In this document: positions 33,557-45,387 of the stretch, piece after piece | How the letters are laid out: every line of letters starts with the position of its first letter | Numbering within the stretch: position 1 is the first letter of the stretch | From: Caenorhabditis remanei | Lineage: Eukaryota; Nematoda; Chromadorea; Rhabditida; Rhabditidae | Length of the DNA: 64,000 bases | NCBI RefSeq assembly: GCF_010183535.1 | Contig: NC_071331.1 | Span: 12,028,001 to 12,092,000 of the forward strand | Direction: 5' to 3' | Program-made: the position numbers and the translations under genes | The notes under the pieces: model-generated | The model's database searches: none | What the model saw: the letters and a program-made list of their open reading frames with translations, nothing else | What the model was told of the DNA's origin: nothing

Positions 33557-36500
33557 GTTCGTCTCTCTTTTATTCTGAAATTTCAATTTCAAATTTTTTT
33601 TCTCACAGCCAGAAATAGACGAAAAACGGTCTAAATTTGGAATAGAACACTGCAGAAGAAGAAAAGTAACAAAAGAAGAGAAGGGAATATAAAAAATGGG
33701 AAAATTGAAAGGCTCGAACGAAAATAAACATGGGTACATGTACAGTGCTATCAACACTTTGTTATCAATTTGTAAATAGAAAATTTAAACTTTTTTTTTG
33801 AAAAAATTACAAAGTTGAGGTTTGCACACCAAACGAAACTGAAGTAAGGTACATTAGTATGATTGAATGTTTTTCTCATTCATAGCTACTGTTATTCCGG
33901 AACACTGGATTGACGAAGCACTCAAATTTAAGAGATATAAAAAACAGAATACGGAATAAAAAATGATTAGAAAACAAAGAAATAATCCGATTAGAATAGA
34001 CAAGATCCTATAAATCCGAGAAGATAGATGACCATTTTGTAGGCTCAAAAGTTGTTCGTCATTATTGTTTCTATCAGATAAATCATTTACATTACAGATT
34101 ACTGTACTTTCAAATACCCCAGACTTTCATCAGCCGAACAGATTCGGTCAGATATACATGAGCATAGGATTTCTGGGGAACAGAGGATCTGTCCTTGAAA
34201 AAGTCTCGAAAATATTTCTCGCTTTTTGAAACTGAATAAGAGGTTTTTGTCTGAAATCTTTGCAATAAGAATATTAACAGTTTTTCATAAACAATTTGAC
34301 CTCCGAAAATCAGAAATTTCGAGTGTTTTGAGATAACAAAGAAATGCATACCCAGACAAGGATTCTCGGGTGACCCGAGAAGTAGTCGGATCACTAGTAC
34401 TAACTTGAAACTTTGAAACAAAAGTTAATCTCATGAAACAGTAAACGAGTCCACCTCTGACCGTTCACTCGAATTATATAACACTGGGTCATTTCGGGGT
34501 TGAAATCGGATGGAAAATGGAAATTGACTGCCAGGAGGAGACAGTTACGAGAGCGAATTCAAAGGCGATTAGCGACAGTTTTTTTCCGCTGAAGTTGAGG
34601 TAGGCGTCGAGAGATGGATACAGAAGAGAGTGACAATGAATACGTGACTAAATCTATGATGGTTGTTTTGTGTGAAGAGGAGAGACAGTAACTCGGTGTG
34701 AATAGAGAATTCGAGGTGGAGAGAAAAGATGAAAAGTCTAGAAATCATGTGGGTGAGCAAGCGGAAAGTGATGGGAGAAGATGATGATGGGAGGCAATTT
34801 TAGAGGAAAAAACAATTTAGGAACCAACCAAAAAATATCGAAACCGTAACAATACACGAGAACTCAACAATACAAAAGACAAAGAATAAATAGAGAATTT
34901 AGGAGAGAGTACTGGCGGATCGAGAGACTCAGACACATGCGCGGAAACCGATTTTTTAAAGGAAATGGAAGAAGGAGGGGTCACGTGATGGACACTGAAT
35001 GACATTTAGAGTACGGAAATGTTGAGAGTAGGTTGCAGAAAAGAAGGAGTAATTGGTAGGAGAGAGGTACTTTCTAGAAGAATAGATCATCGTGACCATT
35101 GAAGAGTACATAGTTGAAAGTACTTATGATTGAAGATGGAGGAGGGGGTGGTCAAAAAGTAAAAAAGAAGAAGATGAGAGGGTAACGGTGGGAAATACAG
35201 TAAGATTTTGATTCTTTGTACGGAGGATTCTTGAAGACTTGGGAGAGTAAATGGAGGAATTGAGAGCAAAGTACTTCAACTACTTATGTATGTTAAACGG
35301 ATAACAGGTAAATTAAAAATATATTTCGAAGTAGGAATTCCTTGAATATTATACTAAAGTACATGAAGTCATAACCAATCGTGAATATTGTTAAACCTCA
35401 GGAGCTCAAGAACTTTCTGAATTTTTATAGTTGAAATTTCAAATATCGTTGATTACAAGGTAAAGACATTGAACACGCCGGAAAAGTTTTCGGTTTCTGG
35501 AACTTTGTAAAGTTGGAAAAGCTTCCAATCACTATTTTCCTCCTATTTCTTCTTGCGTTCTCACACTTTCCGACAGCTAGACCCTAAAGCTAGGTTAATT
35601 TTTAAAAATAATTTTTGTACGTTTTGTCAGACCCTCTGGCTTCTAATACGGATTAGAAGAATCCCAGATTCTAGGAGAATGTCAATTTTAGAAAAATCAT
35701 AATCGAGAATAGTGAACCCAATGTTACGACAATTTTTTCGAACATAGAACACGGTAAGGGGCACCACAAATGTTTGAACTCGCCACAAATATTCATGAAA
35801 AATCTAAATTTTTTTAATATTACATGCGTTATCTGTTTGAAAATAAACGATATAGAGAACACAGTCCAAAACATAATAATTTCTTGAAACGGAGAAAAAA
35901 AATCGAATATAAATATATTTTCTCTTTTCACTTTTTTCTTCTCCTGTCCACTCCTCCCATTCATCATCATCATCATTTTCTCTACTATGCTGCACTGTAG
36001 ACGGACAGCTAACAACAGAAAAAAGAAACAGTTTCAGTTTCAAATGAGTCATATGGTTAAACGGAATGCGAAAAGAAGAAGAATAAGACAATGGAAAATA
36101 CGAGAAGAGAGGAGAAGCTACGTGACCTAAAGAGAGAATGATAATGGACATGACAAGAAGAGTGAGGGGATCAGAAGGGGAGAATACGATAGGCGGAGGA
36201 GGAGGAGAGATTGTGACGTAACTGAACGGGAATTCGAGATTCGATATGGGAATTAACTGGGGAAAAGATTATAGTGGGTGGATAGATAGAAGGATTGAAT
36301 GTTGTTCACTTATGGAGAGTTTGAAAAACATGTTTCGAAGAAAAAAATTTTAGAACCACTGTTCATCTGGATGCAACGGTTACTGTTCCACCTGTCCAGT
36401 AAAAGATTTGACGTAAATGTAAAATTAGTATTCAGCATTTTTTTTTTGGAGCTCTGAATCTTTTGACTTGGAGAATCGCAATTTTTCATATCAGTAGTTC

Positions 36501-39500
36501 GATTGCATGATTCGATTTTGTGAAACTTTCAGAATGAAACCGAAAAAATTTAAGACTGACCCATCATCAATTTACCTTATTTTCTAAACCTAAAATCTTC
36601 ACTCTAAAATTTTGTAGATCACCTACTAGACAATCACGTGTTCGTTCCCGTTGTAAATGTTTGCAAGGCTATTCTTCAGTCACACTCCTCCCAGTTGAAC
36701 AACTTTTTTAATTTTGGGAAGTACCAGGAACAATCAAGACACAATATCAAAATGTCTCTTTAAAAAGATTCGAAAGTTGTTGGATTATCAAAATACTAAC
36801 AGCAGTTGTTGAGCTACACCACGCATACAATCCAATTGAAATGGTAAACTAATTGTAAGGATCGTTATAAATTTAAGACGAACTCTGAAGTCTGAGTATT
36901 TACGCCAGACATGGATAACTTAAATATCCCAATTCTGAAACGGTACAAATGAGAATTCATTTGGAATCGTGTCAGCTTTAATTTAATTCTCAAAGAATTT
37001 AGTTGTAAAGTTAATAAAAAAAGAACCATCAAGCACTATCAGATTTGAAAGAACTTACGCGAGACATTGATAACTCAAATTACTCATTTCTGAAACGGTA
37101 CAAGTTAGAATTTATTTGGAATAGGTTCAGCTTCAAAATAATTTAGTTGAAAATTTCGTAAAACTGAATAATAAGAGACAGAAAGAGTCGGAGACTTCTA
37201 TATCTACATTTCAACTGATGGTGGGCTCAATTTTTTTGGCAATTTGCTCAATGGAACGGGTCGAGTGATAGACAAATCATCGAATGGTCTTGATTCTAGA
37301 CACGGTTTGAGAGCGATGTGAGGGACTTCCGAAGTGAGGTCAGATATAAAAAATTTATTGGATATTCCCTCCTCGAATTCTTCGCCCGCTTCGCAAAAGT
37401 TCTCTAAATAAATCTGATCATAAAAACCGTTAGAGGATGGAGTTTTGAATTCGAATACTCATATCACTGATGAAAAAAGCGGAATCTATTGATCAATTCC
37501 GGTGAATATATAATCTGTTTCTAAAACCTTTTAAAAGTTCTGAAACCTTCTCAAACCAGTGGTCAACTTTTAACGCTGAGCTTTTTGACACGACTTTCCA
37601 AAAATTTTCAAATTCACTAAAATTTTCTCCGCAACCGAAAAAGGAACAAAATCTTCTCTCTCCGATCTACACGTCAATTAATCGTTCAACTTCCTTTTCT
37701 CCTCTTTCCACTACCACCTGGCACCGTATCTGATCAATCACTACACATATTCTTCACTGCTAACCGAAAAGTCCTTGACCAAAACTTTACATCTTGCGGA
37801 AAAACCAAGAAACAACGTGCCAACTTCTCTCTAGTTTCATTTCTACGACATGAAAAGCAGAAATCATGATTTTGTCGAAAATTAAGAAGTAATTGTAAAC
37901 AATTAATCAAGGAAACAAGGTATCATTGTAACATTGATCAAGAAGTGGGAGATAATGAGAAAGATTTTGGAACGGAACGGGTAGTTTTTGATTGAACAAG
38001 AAAGAAAGTTCGATAGAAAAGAAGTACAAATAGATAGACCGGACATGAGTACTTTGACTATTTGAAGTGTATCGTCTCGGCTAATTAGATCAAAGTCAAG
38101 ATGGACTTTTGAGAAATTCGAAACGACATTTAATTCCAAATATTTTAAAAGAAGAATCGTAGTAAGTTTGATTAATGATCATCGGAATGATACATATAAA
38201 CACTGCACGGTTCTCTGATACCGACTTTAAAAGCTTCGAATTACGGGATTTCAAGAAAATCGGGAAGAGTCTTTCAATCGGGGAACGAAAATCGGGGAAA
38301 ACAACCACGGTGTGAAAACTCCGCTTCGAGTTCGCGTTCGTCTGTGGGTTCCCCGAGTAACTCTGTTTCAGAAATATATAATTGCTTCACTGATACATAT
38401 ATTTTTTAATACCCAATGTGCTGTTACACTAATTCTTTGTTTTCCCACTGTGTTCCGATCTGTTATCTAGGTTACCAGACACCGTGTCTATGAAAGTTTG
38501 ACCTTTCGAAGTCTGTGATGGAAATGAAGAGATAAGAATGGCTACCGTCTAGGCTTCGATTCTATCTTTTTTGCAATTGGTGATGAGGAAATGACGTTGT
38601 GATCAGTTCGAAAAGACGAGAAGAATGGTAATTTATGTGTCTATGAGAAGACATTATTATCAATTACTGTGTAGTCGGTGATCGGGGAAAAAAGGAGTAC
38701 TCAAGTTCGGCCAAAGTTACTTCTGTCTACGGGAAAAAGTTGCTAATGGCTTCAACTGTTTCCTTCTGTCAAATCCTCTTACACACCTGAAAACACATAT
38801 TGGCAATGATTGGTTCTCGAAATATTTCAAAGTTGAGGCAAATGAAAAATGAAACAAGACGACATATAGAAAAACTATCCAGATCACCTTAACTTCAAAA
38901 AAAACACGGTATTTATATTTCAGATTAACAAATTGAATCAGCACCAAAATAATCTTAAAAATTACGATCTTCTCCATTACACATTGAAGTAAACCTCTCA
39001 AAATCGAAAATTCGTTCCAAAAATTGGAAAAAAACTGTTTCAGTACCAACATTTGACTCCGAAAAATAACCGTTATTCAATCTTTTGTCTCCTCCAAAAC
39101 CACCTGTATGAGTTATCTTGTACAAGAATGATTAAGCAAACTTGGCTATCTATTTTGATGTGTTTCTGAAAGAAATTATGAACAATATCCGATCTGCATA
39201 ACAACCATAAAGGTACTTTTTAAACACATTCTTTATAGATCAATTAGATCAAAATTAGAGCTTCATTTTCGTAGTTGACAATGTTTTTGTGCTTTTTGTT
39301 CCTAACAAGTTAAAGTAATTTTGGAATAACAGTTCAAAAATCGCGATAGAGATAACCGGTGAAAAACACGATTCCCTCGAAAAAAGCTTTTAAGCTTTTT
39401 AAAACTGGTTAGAAAATACTGGAACGTCTATGAAAATATTAGAAAAATGATATATTCAAAGACAAAAAATAGTTAAGAGTAAGGAAATCCTTCTTCCTAT

Positions 39501-40537
39501 AATTGTGTTCCTGCTGTAGTTTTCCGAAGCTTTCATAAACATTCAACTCGATAGAAGTCAGATTGAGTAATTCTAACTCCCTCTGTAACTTCTTCCCCCA
39601 TATGAACCAATTCGACCGCAGTTCAATCACCATGTCACTGAAAACTTCGAAGACTGCTCTTATCACTTCGAAATTCTCCAAATTGATAACGAGCTCATAC
39701 CTGGAAAGTGAATTTTCTCCTTTTCCTTTTTTGTTCTTTTTGTTCTTTTCTGCCAAAAAGTCCCGCACCAATCAATCTTATTCTAAACTTCCAAAATGTA
39801 TTCTGTTATCTTTCAATATGCAAAAATGGAATTCAATGTTGTCATTTTTAGACTTATAAGCTGTCGTTTCACTTTATTTTTAGTTGTTTCTCTTGTTTTT
39901 GATAGTGTGTTTTGTCGGGAAACAACGGCTGATACTGATAACTGAGAAGAAGACAAAAATAAACATTTCGTACATATATAGTTTTTGGTTAAATTTAAGA
40001 GATTGTGGTAGTAAACTCCAATGTTTCCTGAATATTAGGGAAACTTCTGATTGGAAAAATCGACCTCCTATGATGCGAAATTCAAAATTCACTTTCGTTA
40101 TTTGAATAATATTCTCACGGAAATAGCAGTAAATGAAATTCTTTGACGTTGACGGAATCATCCGTACTGATTCAGAGTCTCTTTACTTGTTATCCACAAA
40201 ATTCAGAACTCTGTTTATACTTCCTGAAAATTCTGTTTCAGTGCATTCACATTTTGGGTTGATCAACTTGGCTACGATCCGCCTCTGCCTTCGATGCGTT
40301 CCCATTTTTTAAAAGTTTTTTCTAAAACATTCCTAAAAACGCTGCTTATTTTTTCCTAGTTTTTGGAATGAAATAAATAATAAAATAGGTTCCCTAATTA
40401 CATACCTAGGATAAAAATCAAATTATGAACTTGTCAGATAACTTTTTTTCTGTTTCAGCACGTATATAGTTTTCAATTAGTGAATAGAAATGTAATCCTT
40501 TATCTCCCATTATTACTACTATTATTTTTATTCAAAC
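33557..40537. other. 7-kb gene-poor interval
   Basis: No exon with family or splice support on either strand. 34.5-36.3 kb is strikingly purine-rich on the plus strand (GAGA and GGA runs). A diverged tandem duplication lies at 36.9-37.17 kb. Otherwise it is AT-rich unique-looking sequence. Confidence 0.4.
36900..37170. repeat. Diverged tandem duplication
   Basis: Two units with a period of about 155 bases. GACATGGATAACT...TTCTGAAACGGTACAAATGAGAAT in the first matches GACATTGATAACT...TTCTGAAACGGTACAAGTTAGAAT in the second, followed in both by TTTGGAAT and CAGCTT. Non-coding. Confidence 0.65.
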
Positions 40538-40716
40538 TATTATGAATTCATTTTTTTCTGTGCATGAGAAGTCTGCGCCGCACTCACGCGGCGGCCACGC
40601 CCACTCCCATTTTGACGCTGCGTTCCATTTTTGAACACTGCCGCAAGAAGTGGGCGTGGCCGCCACGTGAGTGCGGCGCGGACTTCTCATGCACAGAAAA
40701 AAATGAATTCATAATA
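40538..40716. mobile_element. Foldback MITE with GC-rich arms
   Basis: A 179-bp palindrome. TATTATGAATTC at the left end is mirrored by GAATTCATAATA at the right end. The arms continue inward almost perfectly through TGTGCATGAGAAGTC and GGCCACGCCCACT. The loop is about 45 bases. The arms are far more GC-rich than the flanks. No coding capacity. Confidence 0.8.
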
Positions 40717-40785
40717 GAATCCCGTTCGCCGTCAGCAAGGCAGATTTTTAATAACTAGTTTTCGTCATCTCAAAAAACGGAGTCT

Positions 40786-41172
40786 CTAGGTTACTGTTTT
40801 ATGACTCCGATAAAACATTAGGATGTGAATTCTACAGTGCGCGTCATAAAGATAGGACACCCCCTAAAATTTGTCGTTCTGAAAAATCCTGAATAGTTAT
40901 CAAAAATCGGTGAGTGCAGTTCGATTCAGCGACCCTAAAAACCCTAAGACACAGCTGATCGTTTGGATTGAGCAACTTTGAGCTGCTCTGTTCTAAAAAG
41001 TCACTTTTGAGCCCGCGTCATAAAGATAGGACACCCCCAAAAAGCAGTACCTTGCGAGTCTTTTTCCTACAAAATGTGGAATTTTTTGATCGGAAATTGC
41101 TTAAAATGCTTTAATTATTCCTATTTTGAATGTTTTCACAAAAAATATTCCTAGAAAACTTGTTCGAAAAAA
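40786..41172. repeat. Long direct repeat, upstream copy (flank of the retrotransposon)
   Basis: 387 bases that look identical to 44334-44720 with constant offset (3,548), so no indels. It consists of 49 bases of ordinary flank and the first 338 bases of the Tc1-like foldback element (TA at 40833-40834, then CAGTGCGCGTC). It immediately precedes the retrotransposon 5' end. Confidence 0.9.
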
Positions 41173-44100
41173 AGTACAACGTCTCACGCAGGTCAGAGGT
41201 AGCGTCGAATACTCTCTGTGACCGGGCGGCTTTAGCATTGGTTTAGCAGACCATAGTAAAGTAATCAGAGACACCCATCCCGCTCAAAACAGCACCAAAA
41301 CCTGCCTCAGTCCTCCGCACTCGGCCTCTGCAACTGTTACGGTAGATTCAGTAGCACGTCGAGAGAGGCGATCTAATCCCGGAGTTATGGATGTCTACCA
41401 ATCAAAAAGGACAAAGTTAACCCGGCCAAAAACCAGAAAAACCGATCTAAGAATATGCACTTTTAACTGCAGGTCTGTCGCCACAGACAACAGACTTGCA
41501 GAACTACTCGAAGAGACAAATCGCATTAAATACGACATTATTGGTCTCTCAGAAACAAAAAGATCCGCAGAAGTGCACATGACAAATCGGGACGGAACCG
41601 GCGTAATACTTGGAAAACGCAACGACTCTTCTGTATCTGGCGGTGTAGGATTTATAATTAATAAATCCCTTATACCAAAAATAAAAGAGATAAAGATAGT
41701 AAATCATCGTATCGGATATCTTACACTACAAGTGAACAAGAATCAGTACACTATCATACAAGGCTATGCACCCACCGCCGATTACGAAGAAGAAGACCAC
41801 TCAAATTTCTATGAAAATCTAGAAGACGTGTACAAGTCATGCAAGAGCAGATATAAAATGGTCATAGGAGACTTTAATGCCAGAATCGGTGAAAGGAAAG
41901 GAAACGAAGTATTCATTGGCCCACACTCCATGGAAAACAGAAACGACAGTGGAGAGAGACTTGCCACGTTCTGCGAGGTCAATAGAGTATTCCACATGAA
42001 TTCGCAGTTCATAAAGCCGACTCATCGACGATGGACCTACATCAGTCCCGACAAACAACACAGGCACGAGTTGGACCACATCCTTGCCAACGGAAAATAC
42101 ATCACCGACGTCTCAGTTGTTCCTTCATTCACAAACGGCAGCGATCACCGTATGCTTCGAGCAAATGTCCACATAAACGCAAAACAAGCCAAGTTCGAAC
42201 AAGTGAAAAGAAGGAAGCCGCCTAGAAGAGTCCTAGACCCGACTGCAGCGTTACTCGCAACAGAAAATCTTGACTCTTGCGAAGATCAAGATATCGATAA
42301 AGAGTACGACACTCTTGTACATGTTCTAAAGAAAGCGCAAGACGCTGCAGTGACTATTCCAACCAATCACTCTAGAAATAGACTGAAGGACAGTACGCGA
42401 CTGCTACTGTCGAAAAGGAGATTCACAGACAGATCAGACCCCAACTTCAAGACCCTGTCTAAAGAGTGCCGACAAGCGGTAAAGAGAGACCATGAAAACT
42501 TCGCGAAGGATAGACTTCTAAATGCAGCAAACCAGAGAAAGAGTCTGAGAAAGGTCGCAAGAGACATCAATGAATATCAATCATACATTCCATGTCTGTT
42601 ATCAGGAGAGACAGGAGAAAAGCTCACTTCAAGAGAGAAAATGGAAATCGAAGTCAGACGCTTCTACTCAAACCTGTTTGCAACCAAACAGTCAAAAGCG
42701 ACAACCATCATTCCTCAACAAACAAAAGCATTACCTCCATTCCTTCCAGAAGAAATCCAACACTCCCTGAACTCATTCCAAAACGGTAAAGCAGCAGGAG
42801 AAGACAAGCTATCAGCAGACTTCCTGAAAAGTTGTCACTCCTCCGTTCACAAACTTCTAGCGAACAAATTCTCACGGTACCTTCAAGAAGGAAAAGTTCC
42901 AACAAAGTGGAAATCGTCAAAAACAACTCTAATATTCAAAAAAGGAGACAAAGAAAATCTAGAAAATTATCGTCCGATCTGCCTGCTTCCTGTACTTTAT
43001 AAAGTCTTCACGAAATGTATTCTGAATAGAATCCGGAAGTCACTGGAAGAAGCACAACCGGTCGAACAAGCAGGATTTAGAAGATCCTTCTCGACGATTG
43101 ACCACATCCATTCAGTGCAAAGACTGCTGGAAGTCGGTCGAGAATACCAAATACCAATCACAATGGTATTTATCGACTTCAAAAAGGCATTCGACACGAT
43201 CGAACCCACTGCTTTATGGGAAAGCCTGAAGACTCAAGGGATAGACTCTGGATACATAAAACTCCTAAAAGAGTGTTACAACGATTGCTCCACCACAATC
43301 ACACCTTTCTATAACCCAGTCAATATCCCCATTACCAGAGGTGTCAGACAAGGTGACCCCATTTCACCAAACCTTTTCTCTGCCTGTCTCGAATCGGCCT
43401 TCCGTCGAATGTCATGGCCACATATAAAAGAAGACAAAGATGACTACGACAACTCCCCTGGTATCAGAATTAACGGCAGAAACCTAACACACCTACGATT
43501 CGCCGACGATATCATTCTCATCTCGAAAACTCCACAAATAGCGGAAAAAATGCTACAAGAGCTGGTAAACAGTTGTGAAACAGTCGGTCTAGAAATAAAC
43601 GCGAGTAAAACAAAAGTGCTGAGGAACAAATTTGCGTCAAGTCACCAAATACATATCAGAAAAAACAACACCATGTCAGCAATTGAAGATGTTGAGGAAT
43701 ACGTATACTTGGGGAGACTACTCAATACAAAAAACGATCTAGAGCCAGAAATTCACAGAAGACGACGATCGGCATGGGCTGCACTCAACAATATAAAAAA
43801 CACAACAGATGCCCTGACGTGTCCGAAAATCCGAGCGCAACTTTTCGACTCCATTGTTCTCCCCGCACTGACATATGGATCAGAAACATGGACTTTCACT
43901 AAAGCTCTATCCGAAAGAGTAAGAATAACACATGCTGCACTGGAACGTAAACTCGTCGGAATTACCCTCACGGAACAACGAGAGAAAAACCTCCACCGAG
44001 AAGATATAAGGAAAATGTCCCAAGTGAAAGACCCTCTTGTCTTCATAACGAAACGAAAGTTAAGTTGGGCTGGCCACGTGATGAGAAGAAACGATAATCG

Positions 44101-44333
44101 GTGGACAACGTTACTTCAAGAATGGATACCCAGAAATGAGAAAAGGCCAGTAGGAAGACCACCAATGCGATGGGCCGACTCCCTGAAGAACGAAATCTCA
44201 GTGCGACAAGGAACTCAATTGATCGAACCTTGGAGCACAATCGCCAAAGATCGGAAAAAATGGATAGCTGTGATCCGCGCCCACACCAACTGAGCGAAGA
44301 ACGGATCGACTAAGTAACTAAGTAACTAAGTAA
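41173..44333 (+). mobile_element. RTE-like non-LTR retrotransposon, apparently intact
   Basis: A 3.16-kb element between two identical 387-bp direct repeats. It has a 214-base 5' region, one 968-aa frame (41387-44293) and a 40-base 3' tail ending in three TAAGTAAC units (44311-44334) instead of poly(A). Small size, a single endonuclease plus reverse transcriptase ORF and a short-tandem-repeat tail are hallmarks of the RTE clade. It is inserted into a Tc1-like foldback element. Confidence 0.88.
41387..44293 (+). CDS. RTE-type ORF: apurinic endonuclease plus reverse transcriptase
   Basis: 968 aa, uninterrupted. Residues about 20-265 are an AP-like endonuclease: CTFNCRSVATDN, GLSETKR, IGDFNARIGE, ELDHILANG and the final SDHRML, which supplies the conserved Asp-His. 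Residues about 490-770 are reverse transcriptase: STIDHIHSVQRL, VFIDFKKAFDTIEP, TRGVRQGDPISPNLF and the catalytic LRFADDIILIS. The C-terminal region (LSWAGHVMRRND, RPVGRPPMRWADSL) is the tail seen in RTE-like elements. All catalytic motifs look intact, so the copy may be active. Codon use is more C-rich and less biased than host genes. The first in-frame ATG follows the 5' region, so the start could be slightly different. Confidence 0.93.
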   Translation: MDVYQSKRTKLTRPKTRKTDLRICTFNCRSVATDNRLAELLEETNRIKYDIIGLSETKRSAEVHMTNRDGTGVILGKRNDSSVSGGVGFIINKSLIPKIKEIKIVNHRIGYLTLQVNKNQYTIIQGYAPTADYEEEDHSNFYENLEDVYKSCKSRYKMVIGDFNARIGERKGNEVFIGPHSMENRNDSGERLATFCEVNRVFHMNSQFIKPTHRRWTYISPDKQHRHELDHILANGKYITDVSVVPSFTNGSDHRMLRANVHINAKQAKFEQVKRRKPPRRVLDPTAALLATENLDSCEDQDIDKEYDTLVHVLKKAQDAAVTIPTNHSRNRLKDSTRLLLSKRRFTDRSDPNFKTLSKECRQAVKRDHENFAKDRLLNAANQRKSLRKVARDINEYQSYIPCLLSGETGEKLTSREKMEIEVRRFYSNLFATKQSKATTIIPQQTKALPPFLPEEIQHSLNSFQNGKAAGEDKLSADFLKSCHSSVHKLLANKFSRYLQEGKVPTKWKSSKTTLIFKKGDKENLENYRPICLLPVLYKVFTKCILNRIRKSLEEAQPVEQAGFRRSFSTIDHIHSVQRLLEVGREYQIPITMVFIDFKKAFDTIEPTALWESLKTQGIDSGYIKLLKECYNDCSTTITPFYNPVNIPITRGVRQGDPISPNLFSACLESAFRRMSWPHIKEDKDDYDNSPGIRINGRNLTHLRFADDIILISKTPQIAEKMLQELVNSCETVGLEINASKTKVLRNKFASSHQIHIRKNNTMSAIEDVEEYVYLGRLLNTKNDLEPEIHRRRRSAWAALNNIKNTTDALTCPKIRAQLFDSIVLPALTYGSETWTFTKALSERVRITHAALERKLVGITLTEQREKNLHREDIRKMSQVKDPLVFITKRKLSWAGHVMRRNDNRWTTLLQEWIPRNEKRPVGRPPMRWADSLKNEISVRQGTQLIEPWSTIAKDRKKWIAVIRAHTN

Positions 44334-44720
44334 CTAGGTTACTGTTTTATGACTCCGATAAAACATTAGGATGTGAATTCTACAGTGCGCGTCATAAAGA
44401 TAGGACACCCCCTAAAATTTGTCGTTCTGAAAAATCCTGAATAGTTATCAAAAATCGGTGAGTGCAGTTCGATTCAGCGACCCTAAAAACCCTAAGACAC
44501 AGCTGATCGTTTGGATTGAGCAACTTTGAGCTGCTCTGTTCTAAAAAGTCACTTTTGAGCCCGCGTCATAAAGATAGGACACCCCCAAAAAGCAGTACCT
44601 TGCGAGTCTTTTTCCTACAAAATGTGGAATTTTTTGATCGGAAATTGCTTAAAATGCTTTAATTATTCCTATTTTGAATGTTTTCACAAAAAATATTCCT
44701 AGAAAACTTGTTCGAAAAAA
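44334..44720. repeat. Long direct repeat, downstream copy
   Basis: Second copy of the 387-base sequence at 40786-41172. Here it continues without a break into the rest of the foldback element, so this copy is the undisturbed junction. Confidence 0.9.
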
Positions 44721-45289
44721 CTCGTAAAAATGCGATTTTCCAATTTTCCAATTATTGTTCACTTTTTTCGAATTTTATCATGAAAAGTGATATCAATCAC
44801 TTTGAAGATATTTCAAAGTTGAAAATATTAATTTTCAAGGTATGATTTGTTATTCCGGATACATAAATATTGGAAATTTATTGGTGTTTCCATATAATTC
44901 AATGATGAAACTCGAAAAAGTGAAAAATCACTAAAAAGTGTAAAAATCGAATTTTTTCGAAAAAGTTTTCTAGGAATAATTTTTGTAAAAACATTCAAAA
45001 TATAAATAATTAAAGCATTTTAAGCAATTTTCGATCAAAAAATTCCACATTTTGTAGGAAAAAGACTCGCATGGTACTTCTTTTTGGGGGTGTGCTATCT
45101 TTATGACGCGGCCTCAAAAGTGACTTTTGAGCACAGAGCTGCTCAATGTTGCTCAATCCGAACGATCAGTTGTGTCTCAGGGTTTTTAGGGTCGCTGAAT
45201 CGAACTGCACTCACCGATTTTTGATAACTATTCAGGATTTTTCAGAACGACAAATTTTAGGGGGTGTCCTATCTTTATGACGCGCACTG
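44383..45289. mobile_element. Tc1-like 907-bp foldback MITE with doubled terminal motifs
   Basis: Flanked by TA on both sides (44381-44382 and 45290-45291) and bounded by CAGTGCGCGTC and its inverse GACGCGCACTG, as in Tc1/mariner elements. The left and right 340 or so bases are inverted copies around an AT-rich centre. Each arm carries the motif GCGTCATAAAGATAGGACAC twice: at 44389 and 44563 on the left, and mirrored, ending 45109 and 45283, on the right. That is an IR/DR arrangement. No transposase is encoded. Confidence 0.85.
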
Positions 45290-45356
45290 TATTTGATTTT
45301 TCTTCTCCTAAGTTAAGTGAAATGTTTAGCTTGAAGTATTGTCGCTACAAAAAATA

Positions 45357-45387
45357 GAGTTTCTCGAGTCAAGAACTCGAGAAACTC
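45357..45387. repeat. Perfect 13-bp hairpin
   Basis: GAGTTTCTCGAGT, a five-base loop CAAGA, then ACTCGAGAAACTC. It is only 66 bases from the foldback element and could be an excision footprint or a small stem-loop. Confidence 0.55.

Noticed and set aside
41395..44240. Several minus-strand and alternate-frame ORFs inside the retrotransposon
   Set aside because: Shadows of the 968-aa plus-strand frame, which carries all recognisable motifs.
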